From Aurantiochytrium sp. KH105 (Eukaryota > Sar > Bigyra > Thraustochytrida > Thraustochytriidae): 64,000 nucleotides of DNA. The notes beneath the pieces were generated by a model, which was not told where the DNA came from, searched no databases, and saw only the letters and a list, made by a program, of their open reading frames with translations. Of the stretch, positions 39,347-50,600 are shown one piece after another. The DNA lies in NCBI GenBank assembly GCA_003116975.1, contig BGKB01000008.1, positions 372,001 through 436,000 of the forward strand, in the 5' to 3' direction. The translations under genes were made by a program, and so were the position numbers. How positions within the stretch are numbered: position 1 is the first letter of the stretch; every line of letters begins with the position of its first letter.

Positions 39347-41602
39347 ATGGGCGCGACGCAGTCCGCCGCGGCGCAGGGCGACGCGCAGGGCGACGCGCAG
39401 GCCGGCCGCGAGGCGGCGCCCGGGCCCGCGCGCGCCCTCGGAGACGCGCCGGCGCAGGAGGAGGAGGAGGAGGAGCATGCCGTGCGCGAAATAATGGACG
39501 ACGACGGGCGGCCAGCGGGAGCCCGGGGCGGCGAGGCGGCGGGCCTGCAGGGCCTGCACCAGCGGCTGGGCGCCGGAGGGGACGAGGAGCCCCGCGCGGA
39601 AGAGGGGCGCGGGGCCGAGCGCCACCGCCAGGTCGCGGACCTGCAGGCGGATCTCGAGACGCTGGCGAAGCGGACTCGTGAGGCTCTCGCGAACGCGAGA
39701 GGCCTGGCGTCTGAAATCGTGCAGCGCGTGAGCACCGCGCAAGGCGGGCCGACACCGACATGCGCGGGGCGAAAAAGGCAGCAGAAACGAGCTGCGGGCG
39801 TCGAAGATCGGTTCTCTGCGCTCATCGAAGAGCTCGAAGTCCTCGAGACGAGACTGACAGACTTGCGGACGTGGCTTCATGAGGATGGAAACGCAGCGTA
39901 TGCTCTCCATCTTGCCATCGCGATGCAATACATTGCGGCTGTCATGGGCACGCCAGTTACAGACCTAAGAAGCCGCTCGCGGATCGGAAACGAGCGCTAC
40001 CACGTCGAGTACGATGGCGTGACGGCGCCGCAGCTCCTGCAAGAGCTCCGGGAAGATACTTTTATCATGTGGTACACGGAGGGAAATATGCGACTTTTGC
40101 GCTCGCACATGCACGGATTAAATGAGGTTCTTGACATGGTTCTGCGTCGAAGTGCGAGTGAACCAGACAGCTTCATTATGCGGGTCGCCTCTGGCGAGGC
40201 GTCGGTTGCGGAGTGCGACTTTTGTGAGGTTGTGCAAGGTCTCTATGACGAGGAGCGCGCGATGCGCAGCCTTCGCAAATTCTTCAAGCTCCTAATGATC
40301 ACCAATGCAGCAGTGCACGAATATTACTTTGAGACGCATCACCTCTCTCGATTTGTGAGCTTTGTGCGCGGGAGTCTCTACTACGGAGTCTTCAAGCGCA
40401 ATCGCGGGCAGCATCGTGGCGAAGTCACCTTTACTGGCCTTGGGCCCAGCATCGAGCAGAATCTCAAGTTCATTCAGTACGTGTGGAATCTACCGGATAA
40501 AGGAGGCATTCGACACTTCTACCGCTCCGGCATATCGAACGTGCGGCACAGCGTCGCCTTTGCCATCAGCGACACGGTCAAGGCGCGATTTATCTCCTCG
40601 AAAAAAGTTGGTGTGCTTCCTGCCAAGTTTGGGGTGCCATCCGCGCGATCCAAAGCCGTACCGCAACGGGCGCTCGTCTTGCACTTTCACGGGGGCGGAT
40701 TTGTTTCCATGAGCGCAGCCGCACACGAGAATTATACTCGTCGCTGGACGAAGCAGTGCGGCGTGCCGGTCATTTCCGTGGACTACAGTCTGTCTCCGGA
40801 TGCCAAGTTCCCCACCGCCGTCGACGAGGCCTTTGAGGCCTTTCGATGGTGCCGCGAGGTCGCAGGCAAGGTGTATGGGACGGACCGAGTTATCGTGGCC
40901 GGAGATTCGGCCGGCGGAACTTTGTGCGCTGCAGTAATTATCAAATGCATCATGGAAGGATATCCTGGTCCTGACGGAGCGCTCTTGGCATATCCCGCGG
41001 TGGACATCCGGCGCGCCTTTTCACCGTCGATCCTATGGAGCCTCAACGACAAGTTGCTGCCATATACGTTCCTTCTTTCGTGTCTGTCGGCGTACCTGGG
41101 CACCACAGATCCCGAGAGCATGCTCAAGGTTTGCGAAGATCCCCTTGCGTCGCCAAATTGCGCTTCGGACGAAATTCTCGCGCAGTTTCCGCCTACTACG
41201 GTCGTTGCAGCGGCGCGGGATCCGCTCTTCGATAAGTCCGTCGATTTTGCGGAACGTCTCTCGCGTCTGACTCCAAAGGGCCATGCTCGTCTTGTCGTTG
41301 TACCGGGCATGGTGCATGGATTTCTCTGTTTTCGTGTCCCCGTGGTTGGCGTGCCGGAAGTAAAACATTTGATCGATTTTTGTGGCGAAGAACTCGGCAA
41401 GCTTATCGACTTCTCGCCTCACCAAGCACCGATACTGCCGGGGAGAACAGACGAGAAAGAGAACAAGACGCTCAAGTGCGGCGTCGACAAAGTCTCTGCT
41501 GGGAAATTGACTGCCCCAAGTGCAGATTCTACAGAACAGGAAGAGAAAAATGTAGCGTCAGACGTTGCTAGCAGCGCGGTAGAAGTGGTAATGCTTTCTT
41601 GA
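39347..41602 (+). CDS. LIPE: Hormone-sensitive-lipase-like alpha/beta hydrolase
   Basis: HSL-type enzymes hydrolyse diacylglycerol, cholesteryl esters and related lipids, so this is probably a storage-lipid lipase. The 751-residue product begins MGATQS, a good N-myristoylation signal. A disordered acidic stretch comes next, then an HSL N-terminal-like helical region (about 155-400). The hydrolase domain has the oxyanion motif HFHGGGF, PVISVDYSLSPDAKFP, nucleophile Ser524 in GDSAGG, Asp625 in ARDPLFD and His657 in MVHGF, forming a complete catalytic triad. The spacing and order fit the HSL branch of the family. The tail after about residue 690 is Lys/Glu/Ser-rich and probably regulatory. The ATG at 39347 is preceded by many upstream ATGs. 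The gene is intronless. Confidence 0.9.
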   Translation: MGATQSAAAQGDAQGDAQAGREAAPGPARALGDAPAQEEEEEEHAVREIMDDDGRPAGARGGEAAGLQGLHQRLGAGGDEEPRAEEGRGAERHRQVADLQADLETLAKRTREALANARGLASEIVQRVSTAQGGPTPTCAGRKRQQKRAAGVEDRFSALIEELEVLETRLTDLRTWLHEDGNAAYALHLAIAMQYIAAVMGTPVTDLRSRSRIGNERYHVEYDGVTAPQLLQELREDTFIMWYTEGNMRLLRSHMHGLNEVLDMVLRRSASEPDSFIMRVASGEASVAECDFCEVVQGLYDEERAMRSLRKFFKLLMITNAAVHEYYFETHHLSRFVSFVRGSLYYGVFKRNRGQHRGEVTFTGLGPSIEQNLKFIQYVWNLPDKGGIRHFYRSGISNVRHSVAFAISDTVKARFISSKKVGVLPAKFGVPSARSKAVPQRALVLHFHGGGFVSMSAAAHENYTRRWTKQCGVPVISVDYSLSPDAKFPTAVDEAFEAFRWCREVAGKVYGTDRVIVAGDSAGGTLCAAVIIKCIMEGYPGPDGALLAYPAVDIRRAFSPSILWSLNDKLLPYTFLLSCLSAYLGTTDPESMLKVCEDPLASPNCASDEILAQFPPTTVVAAARDPLFDKSVDFAERLSRLTPKGHARLVVVPGMVHGFLCFRVPVVGVPEVKHLIDFCGEELGKLIDFSPHQAPILPGRTDEKENKTLKCGVDKVSAGKLTAPSADSTEQEEKNVASDVASSAVEVVMLS

Positions 41603-41889
41603 TCTGAAAATAGCAAGAGAGTAGCTTGATATCAAGGTGTCAGGCTGGCTGGCTGGCTGGCTGGCTGGCTTGCAGCGCGGCAGATCTAGGGACGCTCGCT
41701 CGATTGACAAATCACGCGAAAGCCGTATTATTTATTTATACTCATACTATTTGTTGCAGCAAAATCGGAAAACCCTTTTAAAGTTCTTGACCAACGAATT
41801 ATTGGTGCAACCAAAAATAGTAAGGAAGAACGAAAGCTGGAGAGAGTAAGAAAGCAAGAAAGTCTTTTACACGTCTTGCAAGCTTGAGC
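41603..41889. repeat. Convergent spacer with GGCT tetranucleotide repeat
   Basis: Short region between the lipase stop and the Jhy-like stop. A GGCT/CTGG tandem runs near 41642-41670, followed by AT-rich sequence. No gene. Confidence 0.6.
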
Positions 41890-43584
41890 CTAGCTCTGTG
41901 AGTTTCCAAAATCTCGTCGAATGGCTTCAATTTCTTCCCGAGCGCGATCGTGCTCGAGCTCCAAGCGCTCAAGCTCAGTAATCTCCTGACCAGAAACTCT
42001 GTCTCTCGCTGGCGAGGCAAAGCCAGACGTTTTACAAGACTCTGCAGTCGGCGTCTTCGTGACGCGAACCCGCGGTTTTGGCACGCTCTTGGCAAACTCC
42101 AGAGCTCGCTGTCGCGCAGACTGCGCCTTGCGCTTTTCCCGAAGTGCCTGCTCCCTAACCGCTGGGTGCTGGCCTTGATAAACCCTTCGTCCCTGATTCG
42201 CAAGAGCGTCTTCCTCCTGATTACTGCCATTGAATGCTTGTGAACCATCACGCGTCCCAGTCAAAGGCTGACCGTACATTTGCGACGAGCCCCCAGAGAG
42301 CGTCGCGGCTGCTGCGGTTGATATTGGCGACGGGGGCTGTTTGTTTAGCGCACGAAGTTTGGCACCGTATGACTTCATGCGTTCGAGTTTTTCGCGCTTT
42401 TTGGCAACCTCCTCTGTGTTGAGATCGGCCTGGAGCTTACCAAGCTCGTAATACTTTTCAGGCTTGTTTTTCAAATATTCTTTGGTTGTGCACGGTTTGT
42501 ATGACACGGTCCGGTGTTTTCGACTGTAGAAAAGACGATCTTTTTCGCTTTTCACTAGACGCTCGTTAACAACGTCCTTTGGCGGGAGCTCTTCCTGCTT
42601 GCCATCATCCTCGGCAGCAAAGACATCTGGATCATGTTTCCTTGGTCGGGGCCGACGCATCTCGTCTCCCTGCGCAGAAGCAGCTGCGGATGCATCGACT
42701 GAAGGATGCTGATACTGATACCGATAGCCTTGACGCTGCTGAGGAAGTTCAGAGTACGTGTCAAAATGCTGTTTTTGAGATTGATCTTGCCATTCGCGCG
42801 AAGGCTGCGCATGCATGTGTGCATATCCATGCATGTAACCTCCTGGTTTTGCAGCGGCATTTAAAGGACTCTCCTTTATTGGCTGACGGGAAGGTGACCA
42901 CTGCGATGGCTGACGATTGACACTGGATGATGGCGGATTTGGCGTTGCGCCTTGAACAGCGTGACGCAAATCGGCGAGGCTTGGCCGAGAATGATCCTTT
43001 TGCTGCATGGTAGTCTGGGCGCTCCACTGAAACCCGGCAGCTTTATTTGCTGCAGGTGGGTCTGCGACCTGCGAGAAGTATTTTTCAGGAAGAGATCGAA
43101 TTTGGACGCGCGAAGTTACTTCATACGCTGCGGAAGCTTCGCTGGAAATTTGCGTGATTGGCATGGAAGCGCGGACAGCAGGAAGGCTTGTCTTATATGG
43201 GTCAGAGGATTCTCTCGGTGAGTTCACCAAAGTTGAGCTCGAAGCTGGCGAGCGGTGTGTTGAGGAAGAAGCGGGCATGTTTGCAAACGTGGCCTTGCCA
43301 AAGTCTTTTCGCATTTGTTCCGGCCGCTGCCCGCTTGTTTGGCGCTCTCGCTGCTGTTGTTTAAGTGCTTCCCTCGATGTTTTTGTAGCGAGAGGTCCTT
43401 CTCGAGATGCTGGAGCGTGCAGGCGCACGTACGAGCCATCGCCCGAGGTTTTCAGGATACGCTGGCCAAACTTGGCCTGGAAGCTGCTTGTCCCGGCCCC
43501 AGCTCGGCCTGCCTGGGCGCCACCGCCGCCACCGCCGCCACCGCTACCTCCGTGACCATGATGACCGGCCCGCGACCTCTTCAT
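41890..43584 (-). CDS. Jhy-like protein, probably cilium or axoneme associated
   Basis: The longest frame begins at 43653 with TTG; the first ATG is 43584, giving 564 residues that start MKRSRAGHHGHGG. Most of it is low-complexity and disordered (Ser, Gln, Pro, Gly). The one conserved-looking block lies about two thirds along: CTTKEYLKNKPEKYYELGKL followed by QADLNTEEVAKKREKLERMK and KLRALNK. That layout (a TLKDY-like word, then GxLxxDL, then a KR helix) is what I recall from Jhy/C11orf63-type ciliary proteins. The C-terminus is a charged coiled-coil helix (ELERLELEHDRAREEIEAIR). The family call rests on one motif. It is divergent from the small helical gene at 44209. Confidence 0.5.
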   Translation of the reverse strand: MKRSRAGHHGHGGSGGGGGGGGAQAGRAGAGTSSFQAKFGQRILKTSGDGSYVRLHAPASREGPLATKTSREALKQQQRERQTSGQRPEQMRKDFGKATFANMPASSSTHRSPASSSTLVNSPRESSDPYKTSLPAVRASMPITQISSEASAAYEVTSRVQIRSLPEKYFSQVADPPAANKAAGFQWSAQTTMQQKDHSRPSLADLRHAVQGATPNPPSSSVNRQPSQWSPSRQPIKESPLNAAAKPGGYMHGYAHMHAQPSREWQDQSQKQHFDTYSELPQQRQGYRYQYQHPSVDASAAASAQGDEMRRPRPRKHDPDVFAAEDDGKQEELPPKDVVNERLVKSEKDRLFYSRKHRTVSYKPCTTKEYLKNKPEKYYELGKLQADLNTEEVAKKREKLERMKSYGAKLRALNKQPPSPISTAAAATLSGGSSQMYGQPLTGTRDGSQAFNGSNQEEDALANQGRRVYQGQHPAVREQALREKRKAQSARQRALEFAKSVPKPRVRVTKTPTAESCKTSGFASPARDRVSGQEITELERLELEHDRAREEIEAIRRDFGNSQS

Positions 43585-44208
43585 CGTTCCGCGGCCTTTG
43601 AGTGGGCACGGATTGCGGACATGTCGGTCGGTCTCTCTTGCGCTTTGATCCAAGATGACGGACTCGAAGAAGTCATGTACATTTGAAGTATAGCCGTTGA
43701 CCCTTATTTGGTCACCTAAATAAGGATCACGGGTGTATCCGGCGATGGCGACTGTTAGGCTACATCATTGCTAGGCCTAGTTCTTCTGCGAGCGTTAGCA
43801 GCACGTGGCTCGCAAGAGCGCAGGCTGCCTCATACCGCTCGCCATGGTCGATGGTGAGGTCAAAGGCGAAGATGACAAACATTTTGCTGCTGCGAAAAAG
43901 AAACGTAGTTGAGTTGGGTCGTGACGATCTCGCGAGGCCCCGATTTGTCCTGCGACAAAGCAACGTACGTTCGAACCAAGGTTAACTCAGCTGTGAACCT
44001 CGCACGCAAAGCAAGCTTCGATAAGAAGTAAAAGAAAAGAAAGAAGAGAACTCTGAGAGCCACAATGTGTGAAAGCATGTCTTACCACAAGCGACGTCTT
44101 ATCTCATCTCATCTCATCTTATCTCATCTCAACTTGCGAGCCCACCAGACCGAGAACAGGCATCGAGTTCTTGAGGCGAGGAGACAAACGACCCTACGAG
44201 CAGGCGGC
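43585..44208. other. Divergent region with CATCT repeat
   Basis: About 620 bp. A CATCT pentanucleotide tandem near 44097-44131 lies in the leader of the small plus-strand gene. A 40-codon minus-strand frame at 43882-43760 (MFVIFAFDLTIDHG) has reasonable composition but no support beyond that. Confidence 0.5.
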
Positions 44209-44442
44209 ATGGACGCACGGGAGGTGGAGGCGCTACGCGCGTCATCTGCAGCAGTGGCGGCGCAGCTCGAGTCGGCACGAGATAGTTTTGCGGAGATGAC
44301 TCGCATTGCGCAGGCCTCGGCAGCCGTTATGCAGCGGTGGAAGACCGCTCTCGGGGCGGCAGTCGACGCCGAGGCGAGGCCCGAACTCGATGCGCAGCTG
44401 GACGATGAAGCTCCCGTAGAGACGAACTCACAAATCGAGTAG
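44209..44442 (+). CDS. Small helical protein, possibly DASH Duo1-like
   Basis: The open frame starts upstream, but the CATCT repeat occupies that leader. The ATG at 44209 (MDAREVEALRASSAAVAAQL) is the plausible start and gives 77 residues. The product is one or two amphipathic helices with a single Trp (AAVMQRWKTALGA) and a short acidic tail. The arrangement of a helix, then a Val/Met-rich helix ending in Trp, recalls the Duo1 subunit of the DASH kinetochore-microtubule complex. It is too short to be certain and may be an unrelated coiled coil. Its stop is 186 bp from the convergent Rieske gene's stop. Confidence 0.45.
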   Translation: MDAREVEALRASSAAVAAQLESARDSFAEMTRIAQASAAVMQRWKTALGAAVDAEARPELDAQLDDEAPVETNSQIE

Positions 44443-44627
44443 AGCTTTCCCGCGCGTGTGCTGTTTGCCAATGCGGCATGGTGACGACGCCCCCAAAACC
44501 CTGGTCTTTTGGGAGCCATTGATGTGAGAAAAATCGAGATTGGTTGACGGACTGGTTGATCGCCAATAAGCTCGCGCGTTCGCCGCCGCATTGGCATTGA
44601 AAAAGGTAACCTATACTATTAATTTTT

Positions 44628-46346
44628 CTATCCGAGATACTCAACGCAACGATGCGGCGTGGCACCGAGTCCCTCCACAAGCGAAGACCGCAACGCCGAC
44701 ATGAAGCCTTGCGGCCCGCACCATGCAAAGACAGAAGTGCCACTGGATTGAGCCGGAACCGCGACCTCATTTTGCAAAAAGGGGAGATCATTGACACGCG
44801 TAGATTGAACGAACTTGATGTGCTCAACATTCGATGGAAGGGCGACTTGAGCGTCGGTCAAGACATGAAACACACGGAGCGTAATCTCCGGTCGATTTGC
44901 GGCCTCGTTGACCAGACTGCCGAGAGCGTCGGCACCTAGCATCCGCGAGAGAGTCTTGTTCGCGCAGACAATGGTAATTTGGAGCTTGACTTGAGCATCG
45001 AGGCAGTTCTGCAGCACTTGCAGAATCGGGGTGATGCCGCTACCCCCTGCAAAGAGAAAAACCTTGGTGAGGTCTGCAAGGGGCGGAAAGGCCTTTTCTA
45101 GGAGTGAGTCTGCGGCAGGCGCGGTGCCTGGTCTCGCAAAGACCTTGTCGCCTGGCTCGAGCGCGGCGAGGCGCGGGCCCAGCTTGGCACCGGGATAGAC
45201 GCGAATCTCGAGGTGAATGAGGTGCTCTTTACGTGAGGCATTCAAGCTACGCTTCGCCGAACGCACGGGCGTATAGGGTCGGTGCGTGAGCTCGGCGCTG
45301 TCTGCATCGAGAACGAGACCCACATCAAGGTGCCGCGTGTCAAAGAGATCATCAACATCGACAATCGTCCCGTCCCCAAAGTCTGCATCGATGCTATATA
45401 GTTTGCGCAGCACCTCGTCGTTACCTTCTAGCGTGGTTGCGTCAAGGTACAGCGATACGCAAGCTTCGCTCACGCGCACCTTTTTGGCAACAACGAGTTG
45501 CGTCCAATCGTCCTCGCGGGAACGTGCAGAGCCCTCGGCACGGGCGTTTTGTCCACCCATGAGACCTAGGTCTTCTTCATCATCGAGGTCGGCCTCCTCT
45601 TCGACGTCAAGGGTCGAAAGATTGGCCAGCGATGTTGAAACTTGACCAGGATTTGGCATGCTTCCTGGTGCAGCAATGGGGGCCGGCATGGGCATGCCCG
45701 GCGCCGCAGGGCTTGCCCCACTTAAAACGTGACCACTTCGACGTGGCAGCGCAAAATTTCTCTTGGAGTGCACAGGCTTGTTGGATGCGTTAGAGTTTCC
45801 TCCGCACGTAGACATGCCTCCGTACTCGTCGGAATCGTATTTGCCATCGAGATTGAGAGTGACATAGACGCCGTCCTGGCGTTCTTGGACGTGATGTGTT
45901 CGCTGGGCATTTTCCTTTTTCTTCCAGCCGCCAGGTTTCATCTTGCCGTCCTTCATGATGAGCGGCTGATAGTATTTGGCGCCGTCGGCAAGGGCCACCT
46001 GATACATGTGCCACGGGCACACGACGCATGGCTCGCCATTCACATCTTCAATGTCACCGTTTCCCAGAGGGCCTCCTGCATGATAGCATGTGCTGTCAAA
46101 GCAGAAGAGCTCCCCGCGGTGCCGGAGTACAGTTACGAATCTCCCTCCCACTTGCTGTGTAGCGTCGTTTCAAAGGTTGTCGTCGTCGTCGTCGTCGTCG
46201 ACGTCATCGTCGTGAGCTGGTCATTCTTCATCGTCGATGCGCGGTCGGCGAACGCCGTGGCGCGCTGGAAGACTTACTGTATGCAAACGCGCGCCCTCGC
46301 GGGCGAGCTTGGCGGCGTCGCCGACACGTTGCGCTTCGCTGGCCAT
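44628..46346 (-). CDS. Rieske [2Fe-2S] plus cytochrome-b5-reductase-type (FAD/NAD) fusion, two exons
   Basis: Exon 1 is 46346-46278 (MASEAQRVGDAAKLAREGAR then LHT). The intron is 46277-46155 (123 bp, GTAAGT donor, CACAG acceptor, phase 0) and carries a GTC trinucleotide run. Exon 2 is 46154-44628. Total 531 residues. The open frame starts at 46151 with GTG, which is why the first exon is easy to miss. Rieske ligands are Cys46 and His48 (CYHAGGPLG) and Cys69 and His72 (CPWH). After an acidic low-complexity linker comes a ferredoxin-reductase-like module: FAD motif RPYTPV, NAD-binding GGSGITP, and the C-terminal CGP word (FAWCGPQGFMSAL). Electrons presumably pass from NAD(P)H through FAD to the Rieske cluster. 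The acceptor is unknown. Confidence 0.88.
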
Positions 46347-47648
46347 GGGTGGAAGTCGCCTTGGTTTGGCTATGCTTGGTCTTGATCAAGCTGCCCTCGA
46401 CTAGCCTGCCCTGCCTATACCTACTACCTGCCTGGGGGTCAAAAATGTTTTTCCTCGTAAGACTAGCCTACTATTACGGTAAGATTCTAGGAGATTGCTA
46501 TGAGAACATGCTCTATCCTAGATTTGTTCTGGTATGATAGTATTCTCCAAGCTTTGGCTTTTCGTGAAGTGGCCTCATGGGATCTTGTCGCTTTTGTTAC
46601 TCATTTGTTGCGTCTGAAAAGCACTTTTCCTCGAACGAAAATTATCCTTGCAGATCAAGTTACAGGTTACCAAGAGGATAGGCCTAGGCCTAGATAAAAT
46701 GACAAACCGCTCTCATTTTCACCTAGCATGGCCACGCACCCCGGACGAGGTCTTCAATTTCTTTCAAATTCTTTTATTACATAGTTTTATTTATTTCAGA
46801 CTTTTCTTTTGCACGTGATGGTGATCCCTCGAAAGCGCTCCGTGACCCACCCCGCCAATATTCGCGAGACTTTGCAGTCGAGCTTCCGAGCATTGTCCAC
46901 ATGTCACTAGTAGCTCAACTTGACCAAGAGCAAGAGCAAGAGACACGCCCATCTGGCTATACGCGCATCTTCAGATAATTCTTGGAATTCTTCGATCACC
47001 AAGACTCCCCTCCCACGGCGAGCTAGATCCTCCGCGTCCGCGTCGGCTCGCTAAACCCATGGCGACTCTTTTTCCAGACCGCCAGCTTCTCGAATTCCCT
47101 CCTCCGCCGCGAGTCCAGCGCGTCGCCTTGAGCGCAGAGCCGAGCCGGGCCGGGCCGGGCCGGGCCGGGCCTAGCAACGCAGAGAGAGCATCGCATCCAT
47201 CGACCGTTGACGCGCGTTGAGCGGGTTCCGAGGCGCCACCTCGAAGTGGCACACGAGGTGGCACACGAAGTGGCACAATCGTGGGGCGCAGCGTCCCAAC
47301 CGTCGCGGGGAAGCGAGCTCGAGCGCGCAGACCCGAACTCTGCGCGATCCGAGGGCAGTGCAGAGCAGCGCGCGCGCGAGCGAGCGAAGGAAGGGGCGCG
47401 CGAAGGCAGCAGCGCGCGAGCGAGCCGCCGCGACCCCGCCCGCCGCCCGCCTGCCCGGCCGGCCGGGCGCTCGCGGTCGCCGGTCGCGGGCCGGTGATCG
47501 GCCGTTTTGAATCGAAGGCAAGGGACGCAAAACTCGACCCGGACGCCGTGCAGCCCGAGCACAGCGGCTTGGAGGAGCACGAGAAGCACGAGACCGCCTT
47601 TGAGGAGCAGGAAAAGGGGGAGGAGAAGCGGACAGGCGGAGAGAGAAG
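46347..47648. other. Divergent region between the Rieske fusion and the stathmin-like gene
   Basis: About 1.3 kb. Contains a CCGGG tandem near 47146-47172 and three 12 bp units of GAAGTGGCACAC type near 47246-47280. From 47280 it is strongly GC-rich and open in all frames. I see no secure gene. Confidence 0.5.
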
Positions 47649-50600
47649 ATGGAGGCGCCCGCGTCGCCGCGGAACGGTGCGGCGAGCAGCGAAGGCAAGG
47701 CTGAGATGGCGGCCCTGGCCGTCCCTTGCACGCCGCCCCGATCCGGCAAGTCGAAGAAGGAGGGCCAGGACGTGGACGCGCAGAGCCCAGGCGTGATCGA
47801 GGTGGACGTGTCGATGTTCACGCCCACGCGCGGAAGACGGTCGTCGTCAGCATCTGCGACCTCGGCCTTTGGCGCGGTGCGAAGCCCTCGTCTCGCGGCA
47901 CTGACAAGTCCCACGCGCTCCCAGTGCGGCAGCGTGACGAGCGTCGACGTGGAGGAGAAGCTGCTGCGCGCGCAAGAAAAGCGCAGCGAGATCCTGAGCG
48001 CACGCAAGGAAAAGGCCGGGCAGAGCTCGGAGAGACAGAGGCGATACTCGGCGTCGAGGCAGCGCGAGAACGCAGAAAAAGCGAACCAGCTGGAGCACAA
48101 GCTGAATTCGGCGAGCCGACGGCGCAGCAAGTTGCTCGAGCAGCAACAGGCCAACGCAGCCGCCAACGTGATCTACGCCAAGGAGGTCCACCAGAGCAAC
48201 TTGGCGGCCCAGGCTGCCGACTCGGAGGAAAAGCGAGAGAATCTCGACGACCGCCTTGAACAAGCCAACAAGCGGCGCGAGTCCTTTTTGGATGAGGTGC
48301 AGATACGTGCATCCACCACGACCGGCAGGGTCTCGGACGCTCTTGACCGCGAGCAGGAGCTCGCGCGGGACCGTCGCGACATGCTGGAGCAGCGGCTCGC
48401 ACAGGCTGCCGAATCCCGTGAAGAAACTCTGGGCTCGATTCGAGGCCGTGCTCAAGGGCGGTCCGAGCGCGTGGAAATGGCCAACGCCGCAGCCCAGGCC
48501 GACACAGATCTGCGCCGCGCCAAGCTCGGATGCAAGCTCGTCGAGGCAGAACAGCGGCGCGCCGACCAGCTTGCGGCCACGCGCACACGCGCGCAGACTG
48601 CCAATGATAAGGTTGCGCGCGCCACTGAGACGCAGGAGATGGTCTCCAACGCCCGCAAGCTGGAGATCTCGCACAAACTCGAGCGCGCTGACGAGGTCCG
48701 CGAGCAGTCTCTTTCCGAGAAGAAGACGCGGGCTGCAGAAGCCTCGCGCAAGGTTGAGCGCGCCACAGCAGCGGCAGCCGCCGAGGCCGCCGCGCGTCGC
48801 GAAAGTATCGACTCGAAGCTGCGGGCCGCCGCGGACCAGCGCGAGCTCTCGGTGGAGGAAAAGGTGAAGCGCGCAGCCAAGGCCCAAGAGCGCGCAGCCA
48901 AGGTCCAGGAGGCGAGCGAGCAGCGCGCCAAAGAGCAGCTGGAAAAGGTGCAGACGAAGCTGGACGAGGCAGCCCGGGCTCGGGCCGAGGCGCTCGACGC
49001 CAAGAAGCGAAAGGCTCGACGCACGAGCAACCGCGTGGAGCGGGCCAAGGAGTCCGCCCAAGACGCGATTCAGGAACGTCGCAAGAGCATTGAGGCTCGG
49101 CAGGCGCGGGCCAGCGCAGCGCGCGAGGAAATTCTCTCGGAAAAGGCGGCACGTGCCGCAGAGGAAGCCCGCAAGGTGGCGTCGGGCGCTGCTGAGCGCG
49201 AAAAACGCGCCGCAGAGCAGCGCGAGAGCATCGACCGCAAGCTCGAGGAGGCAACCGAGTCGCGCGAAAGCTTGCTCAAGGAGCGCGCTGACAAGGCAGC
49301 CGCCAAGGCCGACCGCGTCGATGAGGTGCGCCGACAGTCTGAGCTGGCCGCAGAGGTGAAGCGCGAACAGCTGGATCGCAAGCTGGCGCAGGCTGATGCG
49401 GCGCGCCAGGTCCAGCTCGCGGCTGTGCAGTCAAAGGCAAGCGACGAGTCGGCCAAGGTGGAAGCTGCCAACGTTGGCGTGCGTGAGCGTCTGAGCATGG
49501 ACTCGTCTAAGGCGCGCGAGCAGCTAGAGCAGCGGCTCAACGATGCTGCCGAGAAGCGCGACGCAGCGCTCACGGATCTCAAGGAGCGCGCTGGCAAGGA
49601 CACGGGCCGCGTTGCTGATCGCCTGCGGCAGCTGGGCGCCGCCGAGGACCAGAAGCGTCGCGAGCTAGAGCAGCGGCTCCAGGATGCAGCAGAGAAGCGC
49701 GAGTCGACTGTGGCGCGGCTGCGGGCGAAAGCGAACCAGGAGGTTTCCAAGGTGGCAACAGCTTCTGCCTTGTCGCGCGAACGCGAGCGCGCCGAGGCCG
49801 AGGCGCGCCGCGCCGCGATGGCGCAACGCCTCGGACAGGCGGAGCGGGCGAGAGAGTCGATGCTGGCGTCGATTGCCTCCCGCGCGGCGCTCAACATTCG
49901 CAAGGTTGACGAGGCGCAGGCCCAGACGGAGATGAAAATGCGCGAGATGCGCATCACGATGGACCAAAAGCTCGAAGTTGCAGCGGAGATCCGCGAAGCC
50001 GCTTTGCTGCTCAAGCAGGCGAAGGCCACGCAGCAGTCCTCGCGTGTGGCCGGCGTAGGCGCTGCCGTGCGCGAACGCGACGCGCATCTGAGTGAGACGA
50101 AACGCCGTGTGCTGGACGCCAAGCTGGAGCAAGCGAACGAGGCACGCCTGGCGGCGCTTTCTGAGGTGGCGGCCAAGGCCGCGCTGAGAAACGAAAAGGT
50201 GAAGATCGCGGAGCACGCTCGCGCTTCCGAGGTGGAGGAGCGTCGGGCCGAGCTGGACCGTCGTCTTGACGCGGCTGCTGGGGCGCGCGGGTGCGTCCTG
50301 CACTCGAAGCAGACCAAGGCGAGCTCGCGCTCGGCGCGTGTCGAGGCGGCAGGGGAGGCCTTGAAGCGAGATCAGACGCACAAGTCTTCCGAGCGCCGCC
50401 GCGTCATGGACGACCGTCTCGAGCAGGCGGCTGTCTCTCGTGAAGCGATGCTGGAATCGAAAAAGGCAAAGGCTTCTCAGGTGGTGGAAAAGGCCGCCGC
50501 CGCGCTCGCTGCCAAGCAAGGTGCTTCCGAGGGCGAGCGCGAGGCATTGGCGGAGCGCATTGACTCGAAGCTCAACCAAGCCGAGACGCGTCGCTCTCAC

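Noticed and set aside
38791..39928. Minus-strand frames of 212-344 codons opposite the lipase start
   Set aside because: Arg/Pro/Ser-rich shadows of the GC-rich lipase N-terminus and its leader.
43760..43882. 40-codon minus-strand frame MFVIFAFDLTIDHG
   Set aside because: Natural-looking residues but too short, no homologue recognised and no splice context; not listed as a gene.
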